Source: Planctomycetaceae bacterium (GTDB taxonomy: Bacteria > Planctomycetota > Planctomycetia > Pirellulales > Pirellulaceae). Taken from it: DNA of 64,000 nt. The translations under genes and the position numbers were made by a program. Positions 9,368 through 18,747 of this stretch are shown here, one piece after another (the first letter of the stretch is position 1; each line of letters opens with the position of its first letter). Location: contig JABHUV010000047.1 in the NCBI GenBank assembly GCA_018658605.1, forward strand, positions 22,970 through 86,969, written 5' to 3'. The notes beneath the pieces are model-generated. The model saw nothing but the letters and a program-made list of their open reading frames with translations, was not told where the DNA came from and did no database searches.

Positions 9368-10585
9368 TTATTTACCAACAGTCCCGGGGTTAAATTTAAT
9401 CGACAGCTTGGCATTAACCTCTTCGACAACGAGCCGAACAGAGCTATCGGACGTAAGATCAGACTTTATTTTATTAAATGCGTACATGATGGTGGAATGA
9501 TCACGACGGCCAAAGTACTCTCCAATTTCGCGATAGCTACTATTGGTGTGTAAGCGGCACAAATATATGGCAATGTTACGAGCGCGAACAACGTACCGAC
9601 GCCGGGAGGAGCTTTTCATGTCTGAGAGGCGTATATTTAACTGGCGAGAAACAGCCATGGCAATGTCCCGCTGGCACAATAACACGGTGGTTGGTTCATC
9701 GGCAAAGAACCGCTTAACATCATCTCGGCAAACATCTCGAGCCTCAAGGTCAGCCTGTGCGCGAAGCCGCAACACAGCGCTTCTCATTTGAGGAACGGTT
9801 TTTAGCTTTGGGCCGGTTGGACCAACCTCACTGATTAAAGACTTTTGTGTTGCGCTGTCTAATGCAACGCCATGTTGATCGGACAACAAACGCACAAGTT
9901 CTTCGCGGGCAGCTTCTCCAGGTGTCGCAATTCGAGCCTGTAAACCACCCATCAAGCGGCTTGCCAAGCGGGCGTCTAGGCCAGATGATTCTAGCGGCAG
10001 CTCGTTTGTGCACACCAATAACATACGACCCTGTTCGCAGAAGGTATCAATGATCAAGCTGAGCGTTTGTTGCGCCGAAGCCCTTGTTTTTAAGACTTGA
10101 ATGTCATCAATAATGAGCAAATCAAACGAAAAGTATTTCTTTCGGAAGCTTGGAAGCGAGTGGGTGTGCACCGCTCGAGCGTGTTCTCGGGCAAAATCAA
10201 TGCCGTTAGTGTACAGTGATTTTAAGTTTAGGTGCTTGGATCTCCACTGGACCAAAAAGGCGTGGCTAAGGGCGGTTTTTCCTGTTCCCCGGTCACCATA
10301 TAACACGAGCGGACTATCGGCAAAACGCTGTTCTAGCACCGACTGCAACACAGACTGTAACACCTTGTTTTCATTTCCGAAAACAAACGCACCTAACCCA
10401 CCAGGATCTTGATATTCTTTAACCCCAGCGCAGCGATTATCGTGCGGAAACAACTCCAACTGCTCGCCCAAAGTGGAGGCGGCTGAAGAGGGGGAAACCG
10501 GAATAGAAAAGAGACCGTTTGCCAATGCTAAAACCAACAAAAAAAAGAGGAAGAGAAACATGCGAAAGACAGACAATAACCACAT
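9368..10585 (-). CDS. dnaA: Chromosomal replication initiator DnaA (short form, no obvious domain I)
   Basis: The AAA+ domain III shows Walker A GDRGTGKT (residues 97-104 of the longest form), Walker B LLIIDDIQVL and the sensor-region TNELP. Domain IV shows ARNIAIYLCRLH and the DnaA signature EIGEYFGRRDHSTIMYAFNKI, which binds DnaA boxes. The usual N-terminal domain I with its interaction surface is missing; only about 70 residues precede the AAA+ core. The longest frame begins with an implausible hydrophobic run (about residues 3-21), so a later start is likely, for example TTG at 10525, giving about 385 residues. The family call is firm and the start is not. The gene heads the replication cluster. 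Confidence 0.92.
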   Translation of the reverse strand: MWLLSVFRMFLFLFFLLVLALANGLFSIPVSPSSAASTLGEQLELFPHDNRCAGVKEYQDPGGLGAFVFGNENKVLQSVLQSVLEQRFADSPLVLYGDRGTGKTALSHAFLVQWRSKHLNLKSLYTNGIDFAREHARAVHTHSLPSFRKKYFSFDLLIIDDIQVLKTRASAQQTLSLIIDTFCEQGRMLLVCTNELPLESSGLDARLASRLMGGLQARIATPGEAAREELVRLLSDQHGVALDSATQKSLISEVGPTGPKLKTVPQMRSAVLRLRAQADLEARDVCRDDVKRFFADEPTTVLLCQRDIAMAVSRQLNIRLSDMKSSSRRRYVVRARNIAIYLCRLHTNSSYREIGEYFGRRDHSTIMYAFNKIKSDLTSDSSVRLVVEEVNAKLSIKFNPGTVGK

Positions 10586-10668
10586 CTAACGCAGGCTTTA
10601 TTATAGGGTTTTTTGATAACATTATCGAGCAGAGGCGAGGTGAAAATTAGATGAATAGCGGGAGATTG

Positions 10669-11820
10669 TTAGTCCGATAAAAGCGGCAAAATCTCGGATA
10701 ATATTTCAATGACTGCATCCACCTCTGCTGGCGAGTTGAAGATGCTCAAGCTAAAACGGATCGCTCCCTCTATTACACCCTCAGTCAGCCCCATCGCAGT
10801 TAATACAGGCGAGGGTTCACTAGATCCAGAAGCACAAGCAGAGCCGGTGCTGCAGCAGACCCCAGCCACATCCAAAGCCATCATTAATGCCTGCCGGTCA
10901 ACGCCAGGAAAAGAAATACAGGTGGTTTGGGGCAACCGAGGGGAGTCATGGCCAATAACAATGGCGGTAGGAAATAGCCCCAAAACACCAGATTCTAGTC
11001 TTTTTTGCAGATCAAGCAGTTGTGAGATGTTCGCGTCTTGGTGGTCGAGATAGAGCTCAAGCGTCTTGCTAAACGCAATTGGTAGCGGACACGCTTCGCT
11101 GCCAGGCCGTAATCCGTTCTGTTGAAACCCACCATAAAAAACAGGAGTAATAGGACAATCCGCTTTGATTAATAGTGCGCCAACTCCAACCGGACCATGT
11201 ATTTTATGGGCGGATAGAGACATGGCGTCTACACCCAACTGCTGAAAATGAACCCTCATTTTTCCAACGGCCTGAATAGCATCTGTGTGTACAAGGGCAC
11301 GATGGTTTTTACATAGATCCACAACATCAGCGACTGGTTGAATTACCCCCGTCTCGTTATTGGCGAGCATCACCGATACAAGCCTCGTTTCATCATTAAG
11401 CAGAGAGCCCAGGTGTTCAAGATCGATTTTACCGTTAGGTAGTGTGTTGGCGGTCTGTAAATCCCAACCATCTTTTGACAACACCTCCGCTACCATTGTG
11501 ACGCTGGGGTGTTCAATACCAGAAATAATCAACCGACCACGCTGAGGGAAGGATGCACAAATACCCAACAAGGCTAAATTATTTGCCTCGGTTCCACCGG
11601 ATGTGAACACAATCGCCCCCTCGTCGGAACTTTGCAGACTACACCCCAACAACTCACCAACCCGCCTGCGGGTTATCTCTAGTTGTTTGCGGCTTTGCCT
11701 GCCCAGGTCATGTTGGCTAGCTGGGTTTTTGAGGCCCAAATGTAAAGCGCTGGTCAGTGTTTCGACGACCTGGTCAGCAATCGGGGTGGTGGCGTTGTTG
11801 TCAAAGTAAATAGTTTTCAT
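10669..11820 (-). CDS. Cysteine desulfurase (NifS/IscS family)
   Basis: A PLP enzyme that takes sulfur from cysteine for Fe-S cluster or thio-cofactor assembly. The start at 11820 gives MKTIYFDNNATTPIA, the usual N-terminus; an ATG at 11862 would add 14 atypical residues. Seen in the sequence are FTSGGTEANNLAL, ANNETGVIQPV, the PLP lysine in SLSAHKIHGPVGVGAL, RPGSEACP, and the catalytic cysteine loop CCSTGSACASGSSEPSPVL. The long Cys loop with SGS..PS resembles class I enzymes. No iscU or nifU lies beside it. It is divergent from scpB. Confidence 0.93.
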   Translation of the reverse strand: MKTIYFDNNATTPIADQVVETLTSALHLGLKNPASQHDLGRQSRKQLEITRRRVGELLGCSLQSSDEGAIVFTSGGTEANNLALLGICASFPQRGRLIISGIEHPSVTMVAEVLSKDGWDLQTANTLPNGKIDLEHLGSLLNDETRLVSVMLANNETGVIQPVADVVDLCKNHRALVHTDAIQAVGKMRVHFQQLGVDAMSLSAHKIHGPVGVGALLIKADCPITPVFYGGFQQNGLRPGSEACPLPIAFSKTLELYLDHQDANISQLLDLQKRLESGVLGLFPTAIVIGHDSPRLPQTTCISFPGVDRQALMMALDVAGVCCSTGSACASGSSEPSPVLTAMGLTEGVIEGAIRFSLSIFNSPAEVDAVIEILSEILPLLSD

Positions 11821-11865
11821 GTTCGTCAGTTTAGTCGGTTTTTTTGAAAACGTCATACACACTCC

Positions 11866-11931
11866 ACAGATATTTTATGGGATAAATAACTCGCCTTTCA
11901 TCAATTACCACCTACAGGGTAATATCTGTAG
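11866..11931. promoter_or_regulatory. Inverted repeats between the cysteine desulfurase and scpB genes
   Basis: ACAGATATT at 11866-11874 is repeated inverted as AATATCTGT at 11921-11929 (9 of 9 bases). An overlapping smaller palindrome, CTACAG-N8-CTGTAG, spans 11912-11931. Both sit in the divergent gap between the two genes, a likely place for an operator. No regulator is known for them, so the function is inference. Confidence 0.3.
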
Positions 11932-11961
11932 AGATAGCCATGTCTTCCAATCAGGTTTTTG

Positions 11962-12621
11962 ATGAAACCAAAGCAGAAAACAAATCGCTTAAGATCCCCT
12001 ATTAACTTAGTTGTACGTAGACGAAACAGTCGGCTACGCCAGCAACAAGCCAAACCCCCTTCTCAACTACGCAGTGAAGAAGATGTCCAAGTATTAATGC
12101 AAATAACGGAAGGGGTTATTTTTATAGCGCGCGAACCAATTACGACGACCAAACTAGTGCAATACGCGCGTTTACATAATGGCAAAGAGGCAAGACAACT
12201 GATAGAACAACTCAATATCCAATACGACAAAACCAATTGTGCCTACCGAATCGAACAGGTCGCAGGAGGCTATCAATTGATGAGCCGTCCAGCGTTTTCA
12301 AGCTGGCTCAAGCGGCTCGAACACACGATAGCACCACAACGCTTCTCCACACCATCTATAGAAACACTAGCCGTTATTGCTTATCGACAACCAATAATGC
12401 GAGCAGAAATTGAAGCGATTCGTGGAGTTGGGTGTGGGGAAGTGATTCGGCAACTTATGGAACGAGATCTTGTTCGAGTTGCAGGCCGCAGTGAAGAGCT
12501 TGGGCGCCCCTATTTATATGCTACAACCAGAATATTCCTCGGGCTGTTCGGTTTAGGGTCAATAGATGACTTGCCAGCGATGAAAATCCCCATGCAGCTG
12601 GAATTACCAGAAGCTGCTTAA
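11962..12621 (+). CDS. scpB: Segregation and condensation protein B
   Basis: ScpB is the winged-helix kleisin partner that works with SMC and ScpA in chromosome condensation and segregation. The ATG at 11962 is used here; a TTG directly before it is in frame. After a basic N-terminal tail (about 1-40), the protein shows ITEGVIFIAREPITTTKL and GGYQLMSRP of the first winged helix and ETLAVIAYRQPIMRAEIEAIRGV of the second, with GRPYLYATT..FL..FGL near the end, all typical of ScpB. It has 219 residues, within the family range. scpA and smc are not in the window. It ends 7 bases before the stop of hemA, convergently. Confidence 0.92.
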   Translation: MKPKQKTNRLRSPINLVVRRRNSRLRQQQAKPPSQLRSEEDVQVLMQITEGVIFIAREPITTTKLVQYARLHNGKEARQLIEQLNIQYDKTNCAYRIEQVAGGYQLMSRPAFSSWLKRLEHTIAPQRFSTPSIETLAVIAYRQPIMRAEIEAIRGVGCGEVIRQLMERDLVRVAGRSEELGRPYLYATTRIFLGLFGLGSIDDLPAMKIPMQLELPEAA

Positions 12622-12628
12622 TAGCGAA

Positions 12629-13909
12629 TCAATCTTTGAGTTGAAAGAGCTTTTTAAGCGCATCTAGCAAACCGGCACCAGTGTCGGGAGAAACATCTTC
12701 ACGCAGAGATTCTAACGGTGGGTGTAGCAGCTTATTAACTAGGCGATCTAGCGTAATTTCAATTTCTTTGGCAATCGTGGGATCGTGGGCAAAATCACCA
12801 AGCTTCTTTTGTAGCCGCTGCAGCTCAGCCGCTTTTATTTCATTTGCCTGTTGTTTTAGCCGTCCAATCCAAGGCCCAGTGATTCGCTGAAACAAAACCT
12901 TCATAAACAGCTCGGTTTCTTCAGCGATTATATTTTCCGCCTTAGGCCACTCCAGTTGACGAGCCGCAAGGTTGGCATCACAAACCGTCTGAATATCATC
13001 AATTGAATAAAGATAGACATTAATGAATTCAGAAATAGCGTTGTCAAAATCACGTGGAACCGCCAGGTCCAAAATGAAGACAGGACGCTGATATCGCTTT
13101 TCAACCACTTGGTGAAAAACATCACCAGTAACCACCGGTTCTGTTGCCGCAGTCGCACTAACGACCAAATCTGCTTCGACTAACAAATCTTCTAATTGAT
13201 CCCAGTTCGCAGCTTCGCTGCCGGTTTGTTTAGCCAGTTGGTCTGCTCGTTCTCGACTACGATTAACGATAATTATTTTGCCAACGTTTTTATCAACGAG
13301 GTAGGTCAGGGTTTCTTGTGCCATTTCCCCAGCGCCAATTATTAGGACAACTTTATCATCAAACCGCTCGAAAAACCGACTAGCATAATCAGCGACGGCA
13401 ATGGAGGGAATGCTAACCCGTTTTTCATGTAGGCTGGTCTCGTTTTGTACTCGTTTTGCTACTCGAATTGCTGCTTGGAATGTACTGTGTGTTAGGGGGC
13501 CGGTGCTATCGCCAGCATTTGCTAAATCATAGGCTTGCTTAATTTGGGACAGGATTTGGGCCTCACCAACAACCATACTATTAAGGCTTGCTGCGGTAGA
13601 AAACAAATGTCGGACAGCCTCCTCACCACGAAGATTATGTAATTCAACAGCGATATCCTGTGGAACTAAGCCATGAAACTCCGCCACAAAGTTAATCAAC
13701 TGTTCCGCGGTGGGGCAATCCGCCTCATCTTCAGCGGCTGTATAAATTTCCATGCGGTTACAAGTCGACAACAAAACAGCCTCAGTCCGAGGAAAAAGAT
13801 TGCGCATTTGTGCCAAAGCCGCAGTTGCTTGGGTTGGCTGAAAGGCGAGCTTTTCTCGGAAGGTCACGTCGGTGTTGTGGTGGCTACAGCCAATCATCTG
13901 CACTCTCAT
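12629..13909 (-). CDS. hemA: Glutamyl-tRNA reductase
   Basis: This enzyme catalyses the first step of C5 tetrapyrrole synthesis, reducing glutamyl-tRNA to glutamate-1-semialdehyde with NADPH. The catalytic cysteine is C50 in LLSTCNRMEIY. GEAQILSQIKQAY, the NADPH-binding VLIIGAGEMAQ, and FILDLAVPRDF complete the signature. The length of 426 residues is normal and a C-terminal dimerisation helix region follows (about 320-426). Its start overlaps the stop of the upstream HemX/CcsA-like gene by 4 bases, a common hemX-hemA arrangement that supports both calls. Confidence 0.96.
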   Translation of the reverse strand: MRVQMIGCSHHNTDVTFREKLAFQPTQATAALAQMRNLFPRTEAVLLSTCNRMEIYTAAEDEADCPTAEQLINFVAEFHGLVPQDIAVELHNLRGEEAVRHLFSTAASLNSMVVGEAQILSQIKQAYDLANAGDSTGPLTHSTFQAAIRVAKRVQNETSLHEKRVSIPSIAVADYASRFFERFDDKVVLIIGAGEMAQETLTYLVDKNVGKIIIVNRSRERADQLAKQTGSEAANWDQLEDLLVEADLVVSATAATEPVVTGDVFHQVVEKRYQRPVFILDLAVPRDFDNAISEFINVYLYSIDDIQTVCDANLAARQLEWPKAENIIAEETELFMKVLFQRITGPWIGRLKQQANEIKAAELQRLQKKLGDFAHDPTIAKEIEITLDRLVNKLLHPPLESLREDVSPDTGAGLLDALKKLFQLKD

Positions 13910-14802
13910 TGACCACCCCCTAACGACAGCAGGGTGACCGCGGGTGTTTCAGCGTGTTCGCCGAAAACGACAAAGCACAAAACCATAATTAAGAAAAGAA
14001 AGCTGGCCATGGTCAAATAGGCGATTTTTCGGCCTTGTCGAGCAGGTCGATAAAGCATTTCAAAAACGGAGATGACGATGAGCCACAACAACAAGACCGA
14101 GGAAGAAATCACAACCATATCGTTCCAAGGTACAATGTTTTTAAGCTCGTTTTGAAATTGTACGTTCATGATGATGCCGGAAAATAAGCCGATCATAATA
14201 AGCCCGGTTGCTAAAAATAGGCTGCGGCGATTACAGACCTGTAGCCATTCAAGCGAAGGCAAGCGAAATCCAGCTCGAGGCGGTAACTTGCGTTTAAGAC
14301 GTGAAGCTTGGACTAAGTACATTAACCCTGTCGTAAACGCGATTGTCATAGATACCGTACCAGCCAATAAACTAATGCCGTGAGTCATGCCCCACAGGTC
14401 TCCACGTTCTTGGGCAGAAAATGGTTGGCGCCCCTCAATGGAAATAGCAAACAGAATCAAACCTAAAATAACAGGCAAAAAGAATATTCCGACGGAATGG
14501 CGCACTCGTTGTAAAGCGACAATTGTATAAGTGACGGCGAGTGCTAATGAGACCACGAGGCACCAGTCATACCAACTAGCCAAGGGCGTTCCGCCAGAAA
14601 AATCCGATTGGAATTTATCCCATAGAAAAATGGTGTGCGCAAATATGCCGGCGAGCATCATTATAAAAATAACAATGCTGCGCACCGAGACTCGGTAAAA
14701 CAGCCGAGATATTTCTAGTAGTAATGCAATTAGGTAGCTAAGCGCAAAACACGAAAGTGAAATGCGAGTTAACCAATCAGCCATAGCGGTTACATTGAGC
14801 AT
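13906..14802 (-). CDS. HemX/CcsA-like cytochrome c assembly family membrane protein
   Basis: A 298-residue integral membrane protein with about eight hydrophobic helices. The stretch DLWGMTHGISLLAGT, with its conserved histidine, followed by TGLMYLVQASRLKRKLPP, is characteristic of the cytochrome c assembly (CcsA/HemX) family. Proteins of this family next to hemA are called HemX and may adjust glutamyl-tRNA reductase levels; others handle haem for cytochrome c maturation. Overlap with hemA favours the HemX role, but the sequence alone does not separate the two. An internal Met (residue 7, MADWLTRIS) is an alternative start. Confidence 0.85.
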   Translation of the reverse strand: MLNVTAMADWLTRISLSCFALSYLIALLLEISRLFYRVSVRSIVIFIMMLAGIFAHTIFLWDKFQSDFSGGTPLASWYDWCLVVSLALAVTYTIVALQRVRHSVGIFFLPVILGLILFAISIEGRQPFSAQERGDLWGMTHGISLLAGTVSMTIAFTTGLMYLVQASRLKRKLPPRAGFRLPSLEWLQVCNRRSLFLATGLIMIGLFSGIIMNVQFQNELKNIVPWNDMVVISSSVLLLWLIVISVFEMLYRPARQGRKIAYLTMASFLFLIMVLCFVVFGEHAETPAVTLLSLGGGQ

Positions 14803-14880
14803 GGAAATAACTTATGAAACACCCCAGAAATTGAGAGAGTTAGCCGGTTCCATGGCCAGTTAACACAGGACTCCAAAACT

Positions 14881-15063
14881 ATGCGAATGATTCTATTTTA
14901 TCCACTTAACGGTGATTGCGAACCGCAAATGGGTGCAAAAATTGAATTAGGCGAAGATGAAGCAATATGTTATTACGAGAACGATACGATTACACCGATA
15001 ATTGCGGTTATTTGGCGGGCTTTCGAGCAGGTAGCCGGCTCGGCGATCAAAGAAGCATGGTAA
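14881..15063 (+). CDS. Small hypothetical protein (60 aa)
   Basis: A short open frame with plausible codon use and an acidic, soluble-looking product (GAKIELGEDEAICYYEND, then a hydrophobic VIWRAFEQVAGSA). It lies alone on the plus strand between the divergent HemX-like gene and the convergent sigma-54 activator gene. I do not recognise a family. No strong ribosome-binding site is visible (AGGAC lies about 10 bases upstream). It may be a real small protein or a chance frame. Confidence 0.4.
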   Translation: MRMILFYPLNGDCEPQMGAKIELGEDEAICYYENDTITPIIAVIWRAFEQVAGSAIKEAW

Positions 15064-15079
15064 CAACGGAGACCGTGTT

Positions 15080-16186
15080 TTATTCGTTAATTCCGAGATC
15101 GTTGATTTTTTTGTGGAGCGTGTTGCGATTGATGCCAAGTTGAATGGCGGCCTTGGTTCGCGTACCTCCGCACGCAGCCAGAACCTGTTGAATGAGTTCA
15201 CGTTCAATTCGATCGATAATTTCGCTGTGCAAGCTTCCATCTTTGTCAGCGAGTTCACGCAACGCTTGCTGTACCGTCCGGAAAGATAGTCCGGCCAGAT
15301 CTTCGCCCGCGCTGCCATCCGCAGATACAGATTCGGGTTGGTTTGATAAGACTGATGGTGGCAGCAAGTCAGCTGTAAATTCATCTCCACTGGCTAACAC
15401 CACTGCCCGTTCGACATAGTTTTGTAACTCACGAACATTTCCAGGCCAAGTGTATTGCTGCAGTGCCTCGATTACCGCTGGTTGGATATGAACAACGTAG
15501 CGGTCATTAACTTCGTTATATTGTTGTAGAAAAAAAGTAAGCAACTGAGGGATATCTTCGCGTCGGTCCCGCAGCGGAGGAATTTCAACAGGTACCACGT
15601 TCAATCGCCAATAAACATCTTCACGAAAATGCCCAGCGCGGACTTCGCTCATTAAATCACGATTACTAGCAGCAATTACACGCGTATCGACACTAATCGT
15701 TTGGGTATCACCAACCCGCTCAAACTCTCGTTCCTGTAACACGCGCAGTAATTTAACTTGTAATTCCAATGATGTAGAGTTGATTTCATCCAAAAAAATT
15801 GTCCCTGAATGGGCAGCTTCAAATCGCCCAGTGCGGTTATTTACAGCTCCAGTAAATGAGCCGCGGACATGTCCAAATAACTCGCTTTCTAACAAGCTCT
15901 CACTCAAGGCCCCACAATTGACTTTGACAAATGGCCCGTTTGAACGGTGGCTCAATTGATGAATAGCATTGGCGACCAATTCTTTTCCGGTGCCGGTTTC
16001 ACCAAGTAATAACACTGAAGCGTCACTCTTGGCGACTTTGCGAGTGAGTTGATAAACCTTTCGCATCGCCAAGCTATTGCCGATGATGTTACCTAGGGGC
16101 GTTGAATTATCCGATACCTCTAGCGCTGAGTGTGGGCGTTGTTCGCCAGAATCGCCAAATTGTCCGTCAGGCTCAAGTGTAGCCAT
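15080..16186 (-). CDS. Sigma-54-dependent transcriptional activator without receiver domain
   Basis: An AAA+ enhancer-binding protein of 368 residues. A short N-terminal tail (about 1-30) replaces the usual receiver or sensor domain. The AAA+ core shows Walker A GETGTGKE (62-69), the sigma-54-contacting loop as GSFTGA (109-114, a conservative change from GAFTGA), Walker B GTIFLDEI and VPPLRDR-like VEIPPLRDRREDI. The C-terminal Fis-type helix-turn-helix (GGTRTKAAIQLGINRNTLHKKI) binds upstream activator sites. With no input domain, control is probably by a partner protein or by abundance, which is inference. Its targets are not evident in this window. Confidence 0.93.
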   Translation of the reverse strand: MATLEPDGQFGDSGEQRPHSALEVSDNSTPLGNIIGNSLAMRKVYQLTRKVAKSDASVLLLGETGTGKELVANAIHQLSHRSNGPFVKVNCGALSESLLESELFGHVRGSFTGAVNNRTGRFEAAHSGTIFLDEINSTSLELQVKLLRVLQEREFERVGDTQTISVDTRVIAASNRDLMSEVRAGHFREDVYWRLNVVPVEIPPLRDRREDIPQLLTFFLQQYNEVNDRYVVHIQPAVIEALQQYTWPGNVRELQNYVERAVVLASGDEFTADLLPPSVLSNQPESVSADGSAGEDLAGLSFRTVQQALRELADKDGSLHSEIIDRIERELIQQVLAACGGTRTKAAIQLGINRNTLHKKINDLGINE

Positions 16187-16319
16187 GATTATCTGGTTAT
16201 CTTTGGCCGGTGGTTAACGATCCCAGTGACCAATGCGTCTGATGATTGTTGGGCGATTAAAAGCCCGCAGATCCAATTGTAGCAGCAACCGGCTTCTTTC
16301 ATATCGTGGACAAGCAGGT

Positions 16320-18638
16320 TTATGGTTTTGCGTTGGCGGTTTTTGTGGGTGCTTCAATTGCATCAAGGATGTCAGAGAGGACATCGATGTTCTCTTGAGG
16401 CGACTCTAAACTTTTGTTGTAGAGGTCATACAACTTGAGTATCTCAGCGCGTGTTAACAAAATTTTATATTGTTGAATGTTCTGCTTTAGAGCCGCAACG
16501 GCATGCACTCGATTGTTGAGAATTTCGGTATCTTGGCTAGCAAATGTTGCCAAGGTCCGCTGGGACTGATCGGATCCAATGTGCGCTAAGGCCGTTGCGG
16601 CAGGCTTGCTTAGCGGTGGAACAAACAACGCATTAACCATTGCCTGTTGTTGTCGCTGCACATTGAAAAACTCAAATTGCTGCTGATTGGCCAACAATTT
16701 TTCAAACCAAGCTAAACAGACCTTAGCTTGAGCAATCCTTTCAAGCGTGGTGATTTCTTGATACTGCGCTGTTAATAACATGGGACGAGTTTGTTGTAGC
16801 AACCCTTCTACCGAAACGGGTTCGGTAAGAACAAAAGTCAATGGATCGACCGCTGCAATCGGATTGGCTCGGCCAATAGACAGATCATGAACAACGATTC
16901 CAATCGGTATCCCAGCAGTTCGTGGGTCATGGCGTAACATATAAACAACATCATTAATGTGAGGAGCAGCAATAGATTCGCCAATCATGATAAACTCATA
17001 GTCAGCACTTTGTTGTGCCATTTGAACAAGGTCGCGACCACTTTTGGCACGGTCACCACTGAAGCCGATTTGTGCCAACAACCCAGACCATGTTTGGCTG
17101 CGTTCGGGCTTAACGTCGCCTGTCAGTACAGAACGAGTCCCTGCTGTTTTAATGTAATACCCGGCAGCTTCGCTTAAAAACGTACATCCCGGAAAAGCTC
17201 GTTGAGGATTAATATTGAAGATCGCACTAGCCACCGCAAATCGCACGCGGCGGTCGGCGTGGTTGAGTAATCTAACAAGCGGCGTTGGTTTCCCCGATGG
17301 GGCATAAACTAATGCCTCGCTACCAATGGCGCCCAACACCTCAACTGCTCCAATCGCTGCCGGATAATTTTCTTCCGCAAGACAATGCTCTAATAGCGAT
17401 AAAACATATGCTGGTGATTCTTGGCTGACCAATTGCAGAGTGCCATCAGCCAAAGGCTGACTCATTCCGTTAAGAACTTTACTTGAGGCTAAAATGCTTC
17501 GTAGAAACTGACGTTTATATTGAGCGTTTGCCAAGTCGAGGCTATATAGGTTTTTAGAAACCCGCGTGGCTAATAACAGAGAGACGACTCGAGCGTCATG
17601 TGTGGTGGGAGAGACAATCGCTTGCTCGGCGTTATATTTCCATAAGGTAATGCGGTTGAATTCATCAACAGGTAGCATTAAATCTCCACGGAGCACCCGA
17701 TTCAATTGAAGTTGCAAGTATGCCATCGCATCCCGTTTAGTTGGTAGTGTTTTGACGAGCTGAATTAAAGATCGTCGGGCTGCAGACCCAAGAGTGGAAT
17801 CAGGGGATTCTAAAACGGCATAAGCGACAAGCCGATCGGCTACCCGTGTAGCTCGTAGGTGACCGAGCACTTCAATCACTCGCGCTTGATGGCTTTCGTC
17901 AGTGACATCCAAATATCCAATGATAGGTTCGACGGCAACATTTCCCATGGCAATGATAGCCCGTTGGATTTCCCGGTAGTTTTCGTTGTGCTGAGGATCG
18001 CCAAGAGCGGCTCCGAGCAGTGCTGCCGCTTTCATATCTAGGGTTTTGAACGTGTCACGAGCGCGGACACGTGTTAGTTCATCAGTGCTTGCTAAGTCCG
18101 TAATGAGGGATTTAATACGAGCATCATCTTGCATGTAGGCGAGAGCACCTTTATTCACGATGGTAGCAAATTGAGCACCCTCTGGCTGAATTTTTGCGTT
18201 GAGTGATAATTCAAACAAAAAGGCGGAACCAAGTTGTTTTTGAACGGCGGTCGCTTGAGCGGGTGAGACATTGAGTTTTTCAAAGTCTTGGATAAAGGTT
18301 CGAGCAACATCAGTCCGAGATATTTGCGTGCAAATTAGGATGGCTTCTGCTAATTCTGCTGGTGTGCCGGGCCGCAGCTCACCATAACGACGAATGATAA
18401 GATTGGGGTCGAGACTAAGATTAGATGTGGTTGCTGGCTGGGCGGGGTTTGCTACGGCATTGTTACCGCCTGCTGGCTTTGCAGGGGCACCAAATGGATT
18501 GGCTTGAGCGAGCACAGCTTGAGGCGCAATCGCTAAACTAACGACGAAACTGGCGAGGAAAAAAAAGCCGAAAAAGAATCTACTAAGTGGCTTAGAAACG
18601 CGGCCCGAAGGTGAATAATCGATAAATATCACTTGCAT
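16320..18638 (-). CDS. Exported HEAT-repeat-containing protein of unknown function
   Basis: A 772-residue protein with an N-terminal signal or anchor (RFFFGFFFLASFVVSLAIAPQAVLAQA, about residues 22-48) and a low-complexity Ala/Pro/Asn linker. Residues about 180-480 hold degenerate alpha-helical repeats of HEAT type (VEPIIGYLD..DESHQARVIEVLGHL; VRLLNHADRRVRFAVASAIFNI). A later segment (about 495-610) with YEFIMIGESIAAPHINDVVYMLRHDPRTAGIPIGIVVHD resembles a CheY-like receiver fold in layout. Function is unknown; HEAT arrays usually mediate protein contacts. It stands alone between the sigma-54 activator and argH. Confidence 0.8.
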   Translation of the reverse strand: MQVIFIDYSPSGRVSKPLSRFFFGFFFLASFVVSLAIAPQAVLAQANPFGAPAKPAGGNNAVANPAQPATTSNLSLDPNLIIRRYGELRPGTPAELAEAILICTQISRTDVARTFIQDFEKLNVSPAQATAVQKQLGSAFLFELSLNAKIQPEGAQFATIVNKGALAYMQDDARIKSLITDLASTDELTRVRARDTFKTLDMKAAALLGAALGDPQHNENYREIQRAIIAMGNVAVEPIIGYLDVTDESHQARVIEVLGHLRATRVADRLVAYAVLESPDSTLGSAARRSLIQLVKTLPTKRDAMAYLQLQLNRVLRGDLMLPVDEFNRITLWKYNAEQAIVSPTTHDARVVSLLLATRVSKNLYSLDLANAQYKRQFLRSILASSKVLNGMSQPLADGTLQLVSQESPAYVLSLLEHCLAEENYPAAIGAVEVLGAIGSEALVYAPSGKPTPLVRLLNHADRRVRFAVASAIFNINPQRAFPGCTFLSEAAGYYIKTAGTRSVLTGDVKPERSQTWSGLLAQIGFSGDRAKSGRDLVQMAQQSADYEFIMIGESIAAPHINDVVYMLRHDPRTAGIPIGIVVHDLSIGRANPIAAVDPLTFVLTEPVSVEGLLQQTRPMLLTAQYQEITTLERIAQAKVCLAWFEKLLANQQQFEFFNVQRQQQAMVNALFVPPLSKPAATALAHIGSDQSQRTLATFASQDTEILNNRVHAVAALKQNIQQYKILLTRAEILKLYDLYNKSLESPQENIDVLSDILDAIEAPTKTANAKP

Positions 18639-18747
18639 TACCTAGTTAACCTATTTTTATTGATCACAACCAATCCATATTTGGATGGTACTTAACTGGA
18701 GCTAGGCGTGTTAGCAAATATGTAAAGTGGCTTTAAACGCAGGTAAT

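Noticed and set aside
10437..10622. Alternative minus-strand frame overlapping the dnaA start
   Set aside because: It is out of frame with DnaA, hydrophobic, and best explained by the same pyrimidine-rich DNA; it is noise next to the true start.
10586..10668. Alternative oriC location upstream of dnaA
   Set aside because: Only about 80 bases, with no DnaA-box-like words and no trio array, in contrast to the dnaA-dnaN gap.
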